64,000 nucleotides of DNA from Hydractinia symbiolongicarpus (GCF_029227915.1 NC_079880.1:27027501-27091500); one strand, 5' to 3'. Shown: positions 13,861-26,900, counted from the first letter of the stretch. Numbers and translations are program-made. Notes: generated by a model not told the origin, from the sequence alone.

Positions 13861-14665
13861 ACCACAGAGCATAGTGTACACGCTGAATCCCAGCAATCAT
13901 GTCGAATTAAGAAGAATGTTATTCCTTGGAGTCCAAATGGCTCATTTATCGCATTTATAAGGTCACAGTCCAGAATCAGTTCAATTAAGTCTCACAGTCA
14001 ATCGCTTCACTGTTAAAAGCGATACAACTTAGTAATATCAGAAAAAAATCACTAAATACATGTTGGTACGAATATGTGACGCAACCGTTGTATCTCAAAC
14101 GGATTGATACCGGCACGAAGTCAATGAGATTTAGTTTTTGAGAATGTCTCTATTTCTTCAGTGTGTGCTAACGGCCAGGATTGGTCCCATAGAAAAAAAA
14201 GACTTATTTATCTAAATTTTTTAAAAAAAGCGCTACCACAGAGCATAGTGTACACGCTGAATCCCAGCAATCATGTCGAATTAAGAAGAATGTTATTCCT
14301 TGGAGTCCAAATGGCTCATTTATCGCATTTATAAGGTCACAGTCCAGAATCAGTTCAATTAAGTCTCACAGTCAATCGCTTCACTGTTAAAAGCGATACA
14401 ACTTAGTAATATCAGAAAAAAATCACTAAATACATGTTGGTACGAATATGTGACGCAACCGTTGTATCTCAAACGGATTGATACCGGCACGAAGTCAATG
14501 AGATTTAGTTTTTGAGAATGTCTCTATTTCTTCAGTGTGTGCTAACGGCCAGGATTGGTCCCATAGAAAAAAAAGACTTATTTATCTAAATTTTTTAAAA
14601 AAAGCGCTACCACAGAGCATAGTGTACACGCTGAATCCCAGCAATCATGTCGAATTAAGAAGAAT
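13861..14665. repeat. Near-identical consecutive A-type monomers (373-bp period)
   Basis: 13861-14292 matches 14234-14665 essentially base for base, including the rare 'gtccaaatgg' and 'cccatagaaaaaaaag'. This is a recent single-monomer tandem duplication. It sits in a run of at least four A-type units (about 13.44-14.66 kb), in contrast with the A/B alternation seen further right. Confidence 0.85.
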
Positions 14666-15932
14666 GTTATTTCTTGGAGTCCAATTGGCTCATTTATCGA
14701 ATTTATAAGGTCACAGTGCAGAATCAGTTCAATTAAGTCCCACAGTCAATCGCTTCACTGTAAAAAGCGATACAACTTAGTAATATCGGAAAAAATTACT
14801 AAATACATGTTGGTACGAATATGTGACGCAACCGTTGTAACTCAAATGGATTGATACCGTTAGAACGTCATTGAAAGGTAGTTTTTGAAACTGTCTCTAT
14901 TTCTTCAGGGCGCGATAACGGCCGGAATTGGTCCCACAGTATAAAATGACTTAATTATCTAAATTCTTAAATGAAGCGCTTCCACAGCGCCAAGAGCAAT
15001 CGCTGAGTTCCAACAATTATGTCAAAGTAAGAAAAATGTTATTTCTTGGAGTCCAGTTCGCTCACTTATCACATTTATAAGGTCAAAGGCCAAAGTTAGT
15101 TCAATTAAGTCCCATAGTCAATCATTTCATTGTTAAAAGCGATATAGTTAATAATATCGGAAAAATGTCAGTAAGTACATGTTGGTACGAATATGTGACG
15201 CAACCGTTGTATCTCAAACGGATTGATACCGGCACGAAGTCAATGAGATTTAGTTTTTGAGGATGTCTCTATTTCTTTAGTGCGTGCTAACGGCCAGGAT
15301 TGGTCCCACAGTAAAAAAAGACTTATTTATCTAAATTTTTAAAAAAAGCGGTATCACAGAGCATAGTGTACACGCTGAACCCCAGCAATCATGTCGAATT
15401 AAGAAGAATGTTATTCCTTGGAGTCCAATTGTCTCATTTATCACATTGATCAGGCCACAGTTTAAAGTTAGTTTAATTAAGTCCCACCGTCAATCTTTTC
15501 ACTGTTAAAAGCGATGCAACCTAGTAATATCAGAAAAATATCGCTATATACATGTTGGTACGAATATGTGACCCAACCGTTGTAACTGAAACGGACTGAC
15601 ACCATTAGAAAGTCAGTGAAATGTAGTATTTGAAACTGTCTCTATTTCTACAGCGCGCGCTAACGGCTAGGATTGGTCCCACAGTAGAAACTGAATTTTT
15701 TATTTTAATTTTTAAATGAAGCGTTACCACAGCGCCCAGTGTAATCGCTGAGTTTCGACAATCATGTCAAATTAAGAAGAATGTTATTTCTTGGAGTCCA
15801 GTTGGCTCACGTATCACATTTAAAAGGTCTGAGTCCAAAGTCAGTTCAATTAAGTTCCACAGTAAATCGTTTCACTGTTAAAAGCGATATAACTTAGTAA
15901 TATCGAAAAGATATCAGTAAATACATGTTGGT

Positions 15933-15938
15933 ACGAAT
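15933..15938. repeat. Target-site duplication, left copy (acgaat)
   Basis: Lies immediately before the T-run. With the right copy it restores the normal monomer text 'ttggtacgaatatgtg'. It is the right-hand half of the satellite near-palindrome, starting exactly at its centre. Confidence 0.85.
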
Positions 15939-15953
15939 TTTTTTTTTTTTTTT
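15938..15953 (-). other. Poly(A) tail of the retrotransposon
   Basis: An uninterrupted run of T on the plus strand (A on the element strand), directly next to the target-site repeat. The first T is shared with the target repeat acgaat, so the exact boundary is ambiguous by one base. Confidence 0.9.
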
Positions 15954-16111
15954 ATTTTTTTATTTCACATTATTTATTGTCGAAAATACAATAAAAATAG
16001 TCATATTTAAAAAAACTGACTAATTAAAATCGACTTCATGTAACTAACAAATATAAATTAAAAATAATAAATAAACTAAAAAGAATTTAACCTCAAAAGG
16101 TGATCTTATTT
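15954..16111 (-). other. Retrotransposon 3' UTR
   Basis: The stretch between the ORF2 stop and the A-tail on the minus strand. It is very AT-rich, has no open frame of note and no obvious terminal microsatellite other than A-rich sequence. The tail-proximal part has short A-runs broken by single T residues. Confidence 0.8.
15973..15978 (-). promoter_or_regulatory. Polyadenylation signal AATAAA of the retrotransposon
   Basis: The plus strand reads tttatt, so the element strand reads AATAAA, about 20 nt before the uninterrupted A-tail. A second overlapping AATAAA-like hexamer lies nearer the tail (15951-15956). Position and sequence fit a canonical animal cleavage/polyadenylation signal. Confidence 0.7.
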
Positions 16112-18025
16112 CTATATGTATCCTAAATTGTGAATATACAATCTACAAAGACGACACTGACAAGTTAAGCCTTTCCATTTTTTTAGACAACTTACAAACG
16201 TTGAAATGCATGGCGCTTCTTGAATAGATTTTGGTAGAGTTGCCCATAGCTGCGGTACTCTGAAGGTTACAGTTTCCAAGCCATATTTTACAGTTTGTGC
16301 TCTACCTCGAAAAAACTCTGAGTTAATACGATTCGAGTACCTATTTTTGTTAAGAATAAATACTTCGGACATAATATCAGGATTGGTATTATTTTTGACT
16401 TTATATAATTCCTTTAATAAAATAATCAAATTACGGTGATGTACACTAACAGTTCCAGTTTTATCCAATAGGTCTTGAAATGAAGAGCTATAATCATTAG
16501 TTATTACACGAAGGGCTCTACTATGGATTCTATTGATGGAATTGTTAGTAGTACGGTTACAAAACATCCAAAGTAAAGGACAGTAACCAAACTGAGATAA
16601 AATAAAAGAATTTAATATGAGATATAATTTTTGTTGATCCATATACGGTGATAATCTAACAAGAGCATTTAATTTATTGCTTGCTTTCTTGCACAAATCT
16701 TTAACGTGTTTGCTAAAAGTCAACATATTATCTATTGTAATACCAAGAAGTTTTTCCTCCGAAGAGCATTGCACAGCTGTTCCATTGATATTAACTTGTA
16801 GAAAACATTGTGTGTTGCTACCGAAAAACATAAAATGACACTTCCTTTCATTCAGTTGTAAGCAGTTTAACCTAAACCATGTTGAGACAGTTCTCATCTC
16901 ATTTTCAAGCTCGTACAAAATATTTTCCTCAGAGTTTCCTATAACATAAATCGTGTTATCGTCAGCATAATTGCATATATCGCTGGTGACAAAAGATAAA
17001 AAATCATTCAAAAAGATGTTGAAAAGGAGAGGTCCTAGCACAGATCCTTGAGGGACACCGAAAGTCATTTCAAGCCATTCGCTAAAAGAGTTTGCCAGTC
17101 TGATACGTTGCTTCCTATTTTTCAGATAGCTAGCCACAAGTTTTAAAGCCGAAAAACTTAAACCATAGGCATATAACTTCGCTATGAGAAGATCATGGCT
17201 AATACAGTCAAAAGCTTTTGATAGATCCATAAAGATAGCTCCAACTTTTTGTTTGGCATCTAATGCTCCTCGCACTTTCGAGAACATACGCAAGAGAGAT
17301 TGTTGAGTACTAAAGCCCTTTCGGAAACCACATAAATACGGAGATAGTTTATCACAGAAAAAACCCATAAGTTGTTTATATAGAAGCTTTTCAAATATTT
17401 TAGAGACCACAGGCAAAATACTTATAGGTCGAAAATTTTCTTTAGCTGATGGATCGCCTTTTTTAAAAATTGGACAGACTTCGGCACATTTTAACTCATT
17501 TGGAAATTCAGAATCCTTAATAACGGTGTTGTTAAATATGCTAACGAGACTTTGATAATATAAACTATAATAATCTTTCAAAATTCTACTCGGAATATCA
17601 CCAGCAACATTTGATTTGGATTCATCTAATTTCTTCATTTCTTCCCACATTTCACTTCCCGTTGTTGGACTAAATTCGAATCTCGCAATATGGTTATATC
17701 TCTCATTGATTTTTTGGATACTCGGATGTAATTCGTATTTATAGATAGCATTCAGAACGTAATCATGTGAATCTGTTGAAACATCAGGCCATCGATATAA
17801 CTTCAATGAACTGATAACCTTTTGAAAATAAGAGTTGAAGATATTTGCTATGTCTTCATCACTCGAGATAATACACTCATTTTCGATAAGAATGATTTTC
17901 TTTTGGTTTGATGAATCATCACTGACAAATGGCTTCACAGTACGCCAAAAACATTTGTTATCTGTTCTCTTCTTAGTATTAAGGTTTGAATAGTAAGTAA
18001 ATTTGGCCTTTCTCGACAGCTTGAC
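16112..18025 (-). pseudogene. Partial ORF2: reverse transcriptase with C-terminal domain, N-terminus missing
   Basis: An open frame of 637 codons ending at TAG (16112-16114). The first possible start is a GTG at 17938, but 29 further in-frame codons run up to the insertion junction at 18025 and read like the normal linker before the RT domain, so the GTG is not a true start. Numbering from it (608 residues): RPISILP at 170-176, FMDLSKAFD with catalytic D238 at 236-244, GVPQGSVLGP at 294-303, YADD with D326/D327 at 324-327, KLLGITID at 396-403, and a C-terminal C593-x-C595-R-L-C598 cysteine motif, ending GYI. The catalytic aspartates are intact and there is no stop or frameshift, suggesting a young insertion. 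A full ORF2 of this group would begin with an AP-type endonuclease domain of roughly 230 residues; that and ORF1 are absent. With no promoter or initiator seen, expression of a functional protein is unlikely. It is antisense to the reading direction used for the satellite here. Confidence 0.93.
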
Positions 18026-18031
18026 ACGAAT
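18026..18031. repeat. Target-site duplication, right copy (acgaat)
   Basis: Directly follows the truncated 5' end of the element ('...cttgac') and is followed by 'atgtgacgcagcc', the normal continuation of the monomer. A 6-bp duplication is short for this class of element, but the match to the uninterrupted monomer is exact. Confidence 0.85.
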
Positions 18032-18499
18032 ATGTGACGCAGCCGTTGTATCTTAAGCGTATTGATACAGCCACGAAGTCAATGAGATTTAGTTTTTGAG
18101 AATGTCTCTATTTCTTCAGTGCGTGCTAACGGCCAGGATTGGTCCCACTGTAAAAAAAGACTTATTTATCTAAAGTTTCAAAAAAACCGCTAACACAGAG
18201 CATAGTGTACTCGCTGCATCCAAGCAATCATGTCGAATTATGAAGAATGTATTTCCTTGGGATCCAATTGGCTCATTTATCGCATTTATAAGTTCACAGT
18301 CCAGAATCAGTTCAATTAAGTCCTACAGTCAATCGCTTCACTGTAAAAAGCCATACAACTTAGTAACTTCGGAAAAAAATCACTAAATACATGTTGGTAC
18401 GAATATGTGACGCAACCGTTGTATCTCAAACGGATTGATACCGGCACGAAGTCAATGAGATTTAGTTTTTGAGAATGTCTCTATTTCTTCAGTGTGTGC

Positions 18500-19350
18500 T
18501 AACGGCCAGAATTGGTCCCACAGAAAAAAAAAACTTATTTATCTAAATTTTTTAAAAAAGCGTTACCACAGAGCATAGTGTACACGCTGAATCCCAGCAA
18601 TCATGTCGAATTAAGAAGAATGTTATTCCTTGGTGGCCAATTGGCTCATTTATCGCATTTATAAGGTAACAGTCCAGAATCAGTTCAATTAAGTCCCACA
18701 GTCAATCGCCTTACTGTTAAAAGCGAAACAACTTAGTAATATCGGAAAAAAATCACTAAATACATGTTGGTACGAATATGTGACGCAACCGTTTTAACTC
18801 AAATGGATTGATACCGTTAGAACGTCATTGAAAGGTAGTTTTTGAAACTGTCTCTATTTCTTCAGGGCGCGATAACGGCCAGGATTGGTCCCACAGTAAA
18901 TAATGACTTAATTATCTAAATTTTTAAATGAAGCGCTTCCACAGCGCCAAGTGCAATCGCTGAGTTCCAACAATTATGTCAAAGTAAGAAAAATGTTTTT
19001 TCTTGGACTCCAGTTCGCTCACTTATCACATTTTTAAGGTCAAAGGCCAAAGTTAGTTCAATTAAGTCCCATAGTCAATCATTTCATTGTTAAAAGCGAT
19101 ATAGTTAATAATATCGGAAAAATGTCAGTAAGTACATGTTGGTACGAATATGTGACGCAACCGTTGTATCTCAAACGGATTGATACCGGCACGAAGTCAA
19201 TGAGATTTAGTTTTTGAGAATGTCTCTATTTCTTTAGTGCGTGCTAACGGCCGGGATTGGTCCCACAGTAAAAAAAGACTTATTTATCTAAATTTTTAAA
19301 AAAAGCGCTATCACAGAGCATAGTGTACACGCTGAACCCCAGCAATCATG
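18500..19350. repeat. Block duplicated at about 20360-21210 (offset about 1862)
   Basis: Shared texts include the A9-10 run after 'cccacag', 'ggtaacagtcc', 'ccgttttaactcaaatgg', 'ttttttcttggactcc' and 'gcgatatagttaataat'. The offset equals five monomers. Confidence 0.75.
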
Positions 19351-22300
19351 TCGAATTAAGAAGAATGTTGTTCCTTGGAGTCCAATTGGCTCATTTATCG
19401 CATTTATAAGGTCACAGTCCAGAATCAGTTCAATTAAGTCCCACAGTCAATCGCTTCACTGTTAAAAGCGATACAACTTAGTAATATCGGAAAAAAATCA
19501 CTAAATACATGATGGTACGAATATGTGACGCAACCGTTGTAACTCAAACGGACTGATACCGTTAGAACGTCATTGAAAGGTAGTTTTTGAAACTGTCTCT
19601 ATTTCTTCAGCGTGCAATAACGGCTAGGATTGGTCCCATAGTAAAAAATGACTTAAGTATCTTAGTTTTAAATGAAGCGCTTCCACAGCGCCAAGTGCAA
19701 TCGCTGAGTTCCAACAATTATGTCAAAGTAAGAAAAATGTTATTTCTTGGAGTCTAGTTGGCTCACTTATCACATTTATAAGGTCAAAGGCCAAAGTTAG
19801 TTCAATTAAGTCCCACAGTCAATCATTTCATTGTTAAAAGCGATACAACTTAGTAATATCGGAAAAATGTCAGTAAGTACATGTTGGTACGAATATGTGA
19901 CGCAACCGTTGTATCTCAAACGGATTGATACCGGCACGAAGTCAATGAGATTTAGTTTTTGAGAATGTCTCTATTTCTTCAGTGCGTGCTAACGGCCAGG
20001 ATTGGTCCCACAGTAAAAAAGACTTATTTATCTAATCTTTTAAAAAAAGCCCTACCACAGAGCATAGTGTACACGCTGAATCCCAGCAATCATGTCGAAT
20101 TAAGAAGAATGTTATTCCTTGGAGTCCAATTGGCTCATTCATTGCATTTATAAGGTCACAGTCCAGAATCAGTTCAATTAAGTCTCACAGTCAATCGCTT
20201 CACTGTTAAAAGCGATACAACTTAGTAATATCAGAAAAAAATCACTAAATACATGTTGGTACGAATATGTGACGCAACCGTTGTATCTCAAAGGGATTGA
20301 TACCAGCACGAAGTCAATGAGATTTAGTTTTTGAGAATGTCTCTATTTCTTCAGTGTGTGCTAACGGCCCGGATTGGTCCCACAGAAAAAAAAAACTTAT
20401 TTATCTAAATTTTTTAAAAAAGCGCTACCACAGAGCATAGTGTACACGCTGAATCCCAGCAATCTGTCGAATTAAGAAGAATGTTATTCCTTGGAGTCCA
20501 ATTGGCTCATTTATTGCATTTATAAGGTAACAGTCCAGAATCAGTTCAATTAAGTCCCACAGTCAATCGCTTTACTGTTAAAAGCGAAACAACTTAGTAA
20601 TATCGGAAAAAAATCACTAAATACATGTTGGTACGAATATGTGACGCAACCGTTTTAACTCAAATGGATTGATACCGTTAGAACGTCATTGAAAGGTAGT
20701 TTTTGAAACTGTGTCTATTTCTTCAGGGCGCGATAACGTCCGGAATTGGTCCCACAGTAAAAAATGACTTAATTATCTAAATTTTTAAATGAAGCGCTTC
20801 CACAGCGCCAAGTGCAATCGCTGAGTTCCAACAATTATGTCAAAGTAAGAAAAATGTTTTTTCTTGGACTCCAGTTCGCTCACTTATCACATTTATAAGG
20901 TCAAAGGCCAAAGTTAGTTCGATTAAGTCCCATAGTCAATCATTTCATTGTTAAAAGCGATATAGTTAATAATATCGGAAAAATGTCAGTAAGTACATGT
21001 TGGTACGAATATGTGACACAACCGTTGTATCTCAAACGGATTCATACCGGCACGAAGTCAATGAGATTTAGTTTTTGAGAATGTCTCTATTTCTTTAGTG
21101 CGTGCTAACGGCCGGGATTGGTCCCACAGTAAAAAAAGACTTATTTATCTAAATTTTTAAAAAAAGCGCTATCACAGAGCATAGTGTACACGCTGAATCC
21201 CAGCAATCATGTCGAATTAAGAGGAATGTTATTCCTTGGAGTCCAATTGGCTCATTTATCGCATTTATAAGGTCACAGTCCAGAATCAGTTCAATTAAGT
21301 TCCACAGTCAATCGCTTCACTGTTAAAAGCGATACAACTTAGTAATATCGGAAAAAAATCACTAAGTACATGTTGGTACGAATATGTGACGCAACCGTTG
21401 TAACTCAAACGGATTGATACCGTTAAAACGTCATTGAAAGGTAGTTTTTGAAACTGTCTCTATTTCTTCAGGGCGCGATATCGGCCGGGATTGGTCCCAC
21501 AGTAAAAAATGACTTAAGTATCTAAATTTTTAAATGAAGCGCTTCCACAGGGCCCAGTGTAATCGCTGCGTTCCAACAATCATGTCAAAGTAAGAACAAT
21601 GTTATTTCTTGGAGTCCAGTTGTCTCACTTATCACATCTATAAGGTGACAGGCTAAAGTTAATTCAATTAAGTCCCACAGTCAATCATTTCATTGTTAAA
21701 AGCGATATAACTTAGTAATATCAGAAAAAAATCACTAAATACATGTTGGTACGAATATGTGACGCAACCGTTGTATCTCAAACGGATTGATACCGGCACG
21801 AAGGCAATGAGATTTAGTTTTTGAGAATGTCTCTATTTCTTCAGTGTGTGCTAACGGCCATGATTGGTCCCACAGAAAAAAAAGACTTTTTTATCTAAAT
21901 TTTTAAAAAAAGCGCTACCACAGAGCATAGTGTACACGCTGAATCCCCGCAATCATGACGATTTAAGAAGAATGTTATTCCTTGGAATCCAATAGGCTCA
22001 CTTATCGCATTTATAAGGTCACAGTCCAGAATCAGTTCAATTAAGTCCCACAGTCAATCGCTTTACTGTTAAAAGCGATACAACTTAGTAATATCGGAAA
22101 AAAATCACTAATTACATGTTGGTACGAATATGTGACGCAACCGTTGTAACTCAAATGGATTGATACCGTTAGAACGTTATTGAAAGGTAGTTTTTGAAAC
22201 TGTCTCTATTTCTTCAGGGCGCGATAACGGCCGGGATTGGTCCCACAGTAAAAAATGACTTAATTATCTAAATTTTTAAATGAAGCGCTTCCACAGCGCC

Positions 22301-23982
22301 AAGTGCAATCGCTGAGTTCCAACAATTATGTCAAAGTAAGAAAAATGTTTTTTCTTGGAGTCCAGTTCGCTCACTTATCACATTTATAAGGTCAAAGGCA
22401 AAAGTTAGTTCAATTAAGTCCCACAGTCAATCATTTCATTGTTAAAAGCGATATAGTTAATAATATCGGAAAAATGTCAGTAAGTACATGTTGGTACGAA
22501 TATGTGACGCAACCGTTGTATCTCAAACGGATTGATACCGGCACGAAGTCAATGAGATTTAGTTTTTGAGAATGTCTCTATTTCTTTAGTGCGTGCTAAC
22601 GGCCAGGATTAGTCCCACAGTAACAAAAGACTTATTTATCTAAATTTTTAAAAAAGCGCTACCAAATAGCATAGTGTACTCGCTGAATCCAAGCAATCAT
22701 GTCGAATTAGGAAGAATGTTATTCCTTGGAGTCCAATTGGCTCATTTATCGCATTTATAGGGTCACGGTCCAGAATCAGTTCAATTAAGTCTCACAGTCA
22801 ATCGCTTCACTGTTAAAAGCGATACAACTTAGTAATATCGGAAAAAAATCACTAAATACATGTTGGTACGAATATGTGACGCAACCGTTGTAACTCAAAC
22901 GGATTGATACCGTTAGAACGTCATTGAAAGGTAGTTTTTGAAACGGTCTCTATTTCTTCAGGGCGCGATATCGGCCGGGATGGGTCCCACAGTAAAAAAT
23001 GACTTAAGTATCTAAATTTTTAAATGAAGCGCTTCCACAGGGACCAGTGTAATCGCTAAGTTCCAACAATCATGTCAAAGTAAGAACAATGTTATTTCTT
23101 GGAGTCCAGTTGTCTCACTTATCACATTTATAAGGTCACAGGCCAAAGTTAATTCAATTAAGTCCCACAGTCAATCATTTCATTGTTAAAAGCGATATAA
23201 CTTAGTAATATCAGAAAAAAATCACTAAATACATGTTGGTACGAATGTGTCACGCAACCGCTGTATCTCAAACGGATTGATACCGGCACGAAGTCAATGA
23301 GAATTAGTTTTTGAGAATGTCTCTATTTCTTCAGTGTGTGCTAACGGCCATGATTGGTCCCACAGAAAAAAAAGACTTCTTTATCTAAATTTTTAAAAAA
23401 AGCGCTATCACAGAGCATAGTGTACACGCTGAACCCCAGAAATCATGTCGAATTAAGAAGAATGTTATTCCTTGGGGTCCAATTGTCTCATTTATCGCAT
23501 TTATAAGGTCACAGTCCAGAATCAGTTCAATTAAGTCCCACAGTCAATTTCTTCACTGTTAAAAGCGATACAACTAAGTAATATCGGAAAAAAATCACTA
23601 AATACATGTCGGTACGAATATGTGACGCAACCGTTGTAACTCAAACGGATTGATACTGTTAGAACGTCATTGAAAGGTAGTTTTTGAAACTGTCTCTATT
23701 TCTTCAGGGCGCGATATCGGCCGGGATTGGTCCCACAGTAAAAAATGGCTTAAGTATCTAAATTTTTAAATGAAGCGCTTCCAAAGGGCCCAGTGTAATC
23801 GCTGAGTTCCAACAATCATGTCAAAGTAAGAACAATGTTATTTCTTGGAGTCCAGGTGTCTCACTTATCACATTTATAAGGTCACAGGCCAAGGTTAATT
23901 CAATTAAGTCCCACAGTCAATCATTTCATTGTTAAAAGCGATATAACTTAGTAATATCAGAAAAAAACACTAAATACATGTT

Positions 23983-26900
23983 GGTACGAATATGTGACGC
24001 AACCGTTGTATCTCAAACGGATTGATACCGGCACGAAGTCAATGAGATTTAGTTTTTGAGAATGTCTCTATTTCTTCAGTGTGTGCTAACGGCCATGATT
24101 GGTCCCACAGAAAAAAAAGACTTTTTTATCTAAATTCTTAAAAAAAACGGTACCACAGAGCATAGTGTACACGCTGAAACCCAGCAATCATGTCGAATTA
24201 AGAAGAATGTTATTCCTTGGAGTCCAATTGGCTCACTTATCGCATTTATAAGGTCACAGTCCAGAATCAGTTCAATTAAGTCCCACAGTCAATCGCTTTA
24301 CTGTTAAAAGCGATACAACTTAGTAATATCGGAAAAAAATCACTAAATACATGTTGGTACGAATATGTGACGCAACCGTTGTAACTCAAACGGATTGATA
24401 CCGTTAGAACGTCATTGAAAGGTAGTTTTTGAAACTGTCTCTATTTCTTCAGGGCACGATATCGGCCGGGATTGGTCCCACAGTAAAAAATGACTTAAGT
24501 ATCTAAATTTTTAAATGAAGCGCTTCCACAGCGCCAAGTGCAATCGCTAGGTTCCAACAATTATGTCAATGTAAGAAAAATGTTATTTCTTGGAGTCCAG
24601 TTCGCTCACTTATCACATTTATAAGGTCAAAGGCCAAAGTTAGTTCAATTAAGTCCCACAGTCAATCATTTCATTGTTAAAAGCGATATAGTTAATAATA
24701 TCGGAAAAATGTCAGTAAGTACATGTTGGTACGAATATGTGACGCAACCGTTGTATCTCAAACGGATTGATACCGGCACGAAGTCAATGAGATTTAGTTT
24801 TTGAGAATGTTTCTATTTCTTTAGTGCGTGCTAACGGCCAGGATTGGTCCCACAGTAAAAAAAGACTTATTTTTCTAAATTTTTAAAAAAAGCGCTATCA
24901 CAGAGCATAGTGTACACGCTGAACCCCAGAAATCATGTCGAATTAAGAAGAATTTTATTCCTTGGGGTCCAATTGTCTCATTTATCGCATTTATAAGGTC
25001 ACAGTCCAGAATCAGTTCAATTAAGTCCCACAGTCAATTGCTTCACTGTTAAAAGCGATACAACTAAGTAATATCGGAAAAAAATCACTAAATACATGTC
25101 GGTACGAATATGTGACGCAACCGTTGTAACTCAAACGGATTGATACTGTTAGAACGTCATTGAAAGGTAGTTTTTGAAACTGTCTCTATTTCTTCAGGGC
25201 GCGATAACGGCCGGGATTGGTCCCACAGTAAAAAATGACTTAATTATCTAAGTTTTTAAATGAAGCGCTTCCACAGCGCCAAGTGCAATCGCTAGGTTCC
25301 AACAATTATGTCAATGTAAGAAAAATGTTATTTCTTGGAGTCCAGTTCGCTCACTTATCACATTTATAAGGTCAAAGGCCAAAGTTAGTTCAATTAAGTC
25401 CCACAGTCAATCATTTCATTGTTAAAAGCGATATAGTTAATAATATCGGAAAAATGTCAGTAAGTACATGTTGGTACGAATATGTGACGCAACCGTTGTA
25501 ACTCAAACGGATTGATACCGTTAGAACGTCATTGAAAGGTAGTTTTTGAAACTGTCTCTATTTCTTCAGGGCGCGATATCGGCCGGGATTGGTCCCACAG
25601 TAAAAAATGACTTAAGTATCTAAATTTTTAAATGAAGCGCTTCCACAGGGACCAGTGTAATCGCTAAGTTCCAACAATCATGTCAAAGTACGAACAATGT
25701 TATTTCTTGGAGTCCAGTTGTCTCACTTATCACATTTATAAGGTCACAGGCCAAAGTTAATTCAATTAAGTCCCACAGTCAATCATTTCATTGTTAAAAG
25801 CGATATAACTTAGTAATATCAGAAAAAAATCACTAAATACATGTTGGTACGAATGTGTCACGCAACCGCTGTATCTCAAACGGATTGATACCGGCACGAA
25901 GTCAATGAGAATTAGTTTTTGAGAATGTCTCTATTTCTTCAGTGTGTGCTAACGGCCATGATTGGTCCCACAGAAAAAAAGACTTCTTTATCTAAATTTT
26001 TAAAAAAAGCGCTATCACAGAGCATAGTGTACACGCTGAACCCCAGAAATCATGTCGAATTAAGAAGAATGTTATTCCTTGGGGTCCAATTGTCTCATTT
26101 ATCGCATTTATAAGGTCACAGTTCAGAATCAGTTCAATTAAGTCCCACAGTCAATTGCTTCACTGTTAAAAGCGATACAACTAAGTAATATCGGAAAAAA
26201 ATCACTAAATACATGTCGGTACGAATATGTGACGCAACCGTTGTATCTCAAACGGATTGATACCGGCACGAAGTCAATGAGATTTAGTTTTTGAGAATGT
26301 CTCTATTTCTTCAGTGTGTGCTAACGGCCATGATTGGTCCCACAGAAAAAAAAGACTTTTTTATCTAAATTCTTAAAAAAAACGGTACCACAGAGCATAG
26401 TGTACACGCTGAAACCCAGCAATCATGTCGAATTAAGAAGAATGTTATTCCTTGGAGTCCAATTGGCTCACTTATCGCATTTATAAGGTCACAGTCCAGA
26501 ATCAGTTCAATTAAGTCCCACAGTCAATCGCTTTACTGTTAAAAGCGATACAACTTAGTAATATCGGAAAAAAATCACTAAATACATGTTGGTACGAATA
26601 TGTGACGCAACCGTTGTAACTCAAACGGATTGATACCGTTAGAACGTCATTGAAAGGTAGTTTTTGAAACTGTCTCTATTTCTTCAGGGCACGATATCGG
26701 CCGGGATTGGTCCCACAGTAAAAAATGACTTAAGTATCTAAATTTTTAAATGAAGCGCTTCCACAGCGCCAAGTGCAATCGCTAGGTTCCAACAATTATG
26801 TCAATGTAAGAAAAATGTTATTTCTTGGAGTCCAGTTCGCTCACTTATCACATTTATAAGGTCAAAGGCCAAAGTTAGTTCAATTAAGTCCCACAGTCAA

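Larger units (their letters stand above)
1..15938. repeat. Satellite array, left block (about 373-bp monomers)
   Basis: Continuous head-to-tail monomers, recognisable by the recurring box acatgttggtacgaatatgt. Its first occurrences begin at 128, 501, 724, 1096, 1533, 1906, 2279 and 2652, giving spacings of 373, 223, 372, 437, 373, 373 and 373. The 223 and 437 spacings are a deletion and a partial duplication. All monomers face the same way. Families are mixed: A-type copies carry 'cagagcatagtgtac' and 'gtcgaatt', B-type copies carry 'aaatgaagcgcttccac' and 'gtcaaagtaag', and a few resemble the C-type that dominates after 31 kb. No gene, RNA gene or unique sequence was seen in this block. The window starts inside a monomer, so the array extends to the left. 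Confidence 0.97.
15939..18025 (-). mobile_element. 5'-truncated non-LTR retrotransposon (CR1/Jockey-like)
   Basis: An insertion of about 2087 bp interrupting a satellite monomer. Read on the minus strand it starts abruptly inside the coding frame at 18025, carries the reverse transcriptase and C-terminal part of ORF2, then a short AT-rich 3' UTR, an AATAAA signal and an A-tail at 15953-15938. It is flanked by a 6-bp direct repeat, acgaat. It has no terminal repeats and no ORF1 or endonuclease domain. This is the usual product of target-primed reverse transcription that stopped early, so the copy is dead on arrival. A satellite block at about 8345-9240 is an uninterrupted relative of the flanks: its acgaat at 8848 lies 7085 bp before the left target repeat and 9178 bp before the right one, a difference of 2093, which equals the element plus 6 bp. 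Clade is inferred from motif style only. Confidence 0.93.

Noticed and set aside
17936-17938. GTG at 17938 as a true start codon of the reverse transcriptase
   Set aside because: The frame is open for 29 codons upstream to the insertion junction and reads as normal ORF2 linker, so the protein is truncated by the insertion and does not start here.
15939-18025. LTR retrotransposon, group II intron or retron as the source of the reverse transcriptase
   Set aside because: No terminal repeats, integrase or intron domains; an A-tail, AATAAA, a short target-site duplication and RT motifs of CR1/Jockey style favour a non-LTR element.
19959-20153. 64-codon open frames at 19959 and 25919
   Set aside because: Both are the same A-type monomer read in the same frame; one exists because of a single-base change in an A-run. 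No evidence of coding constraint.
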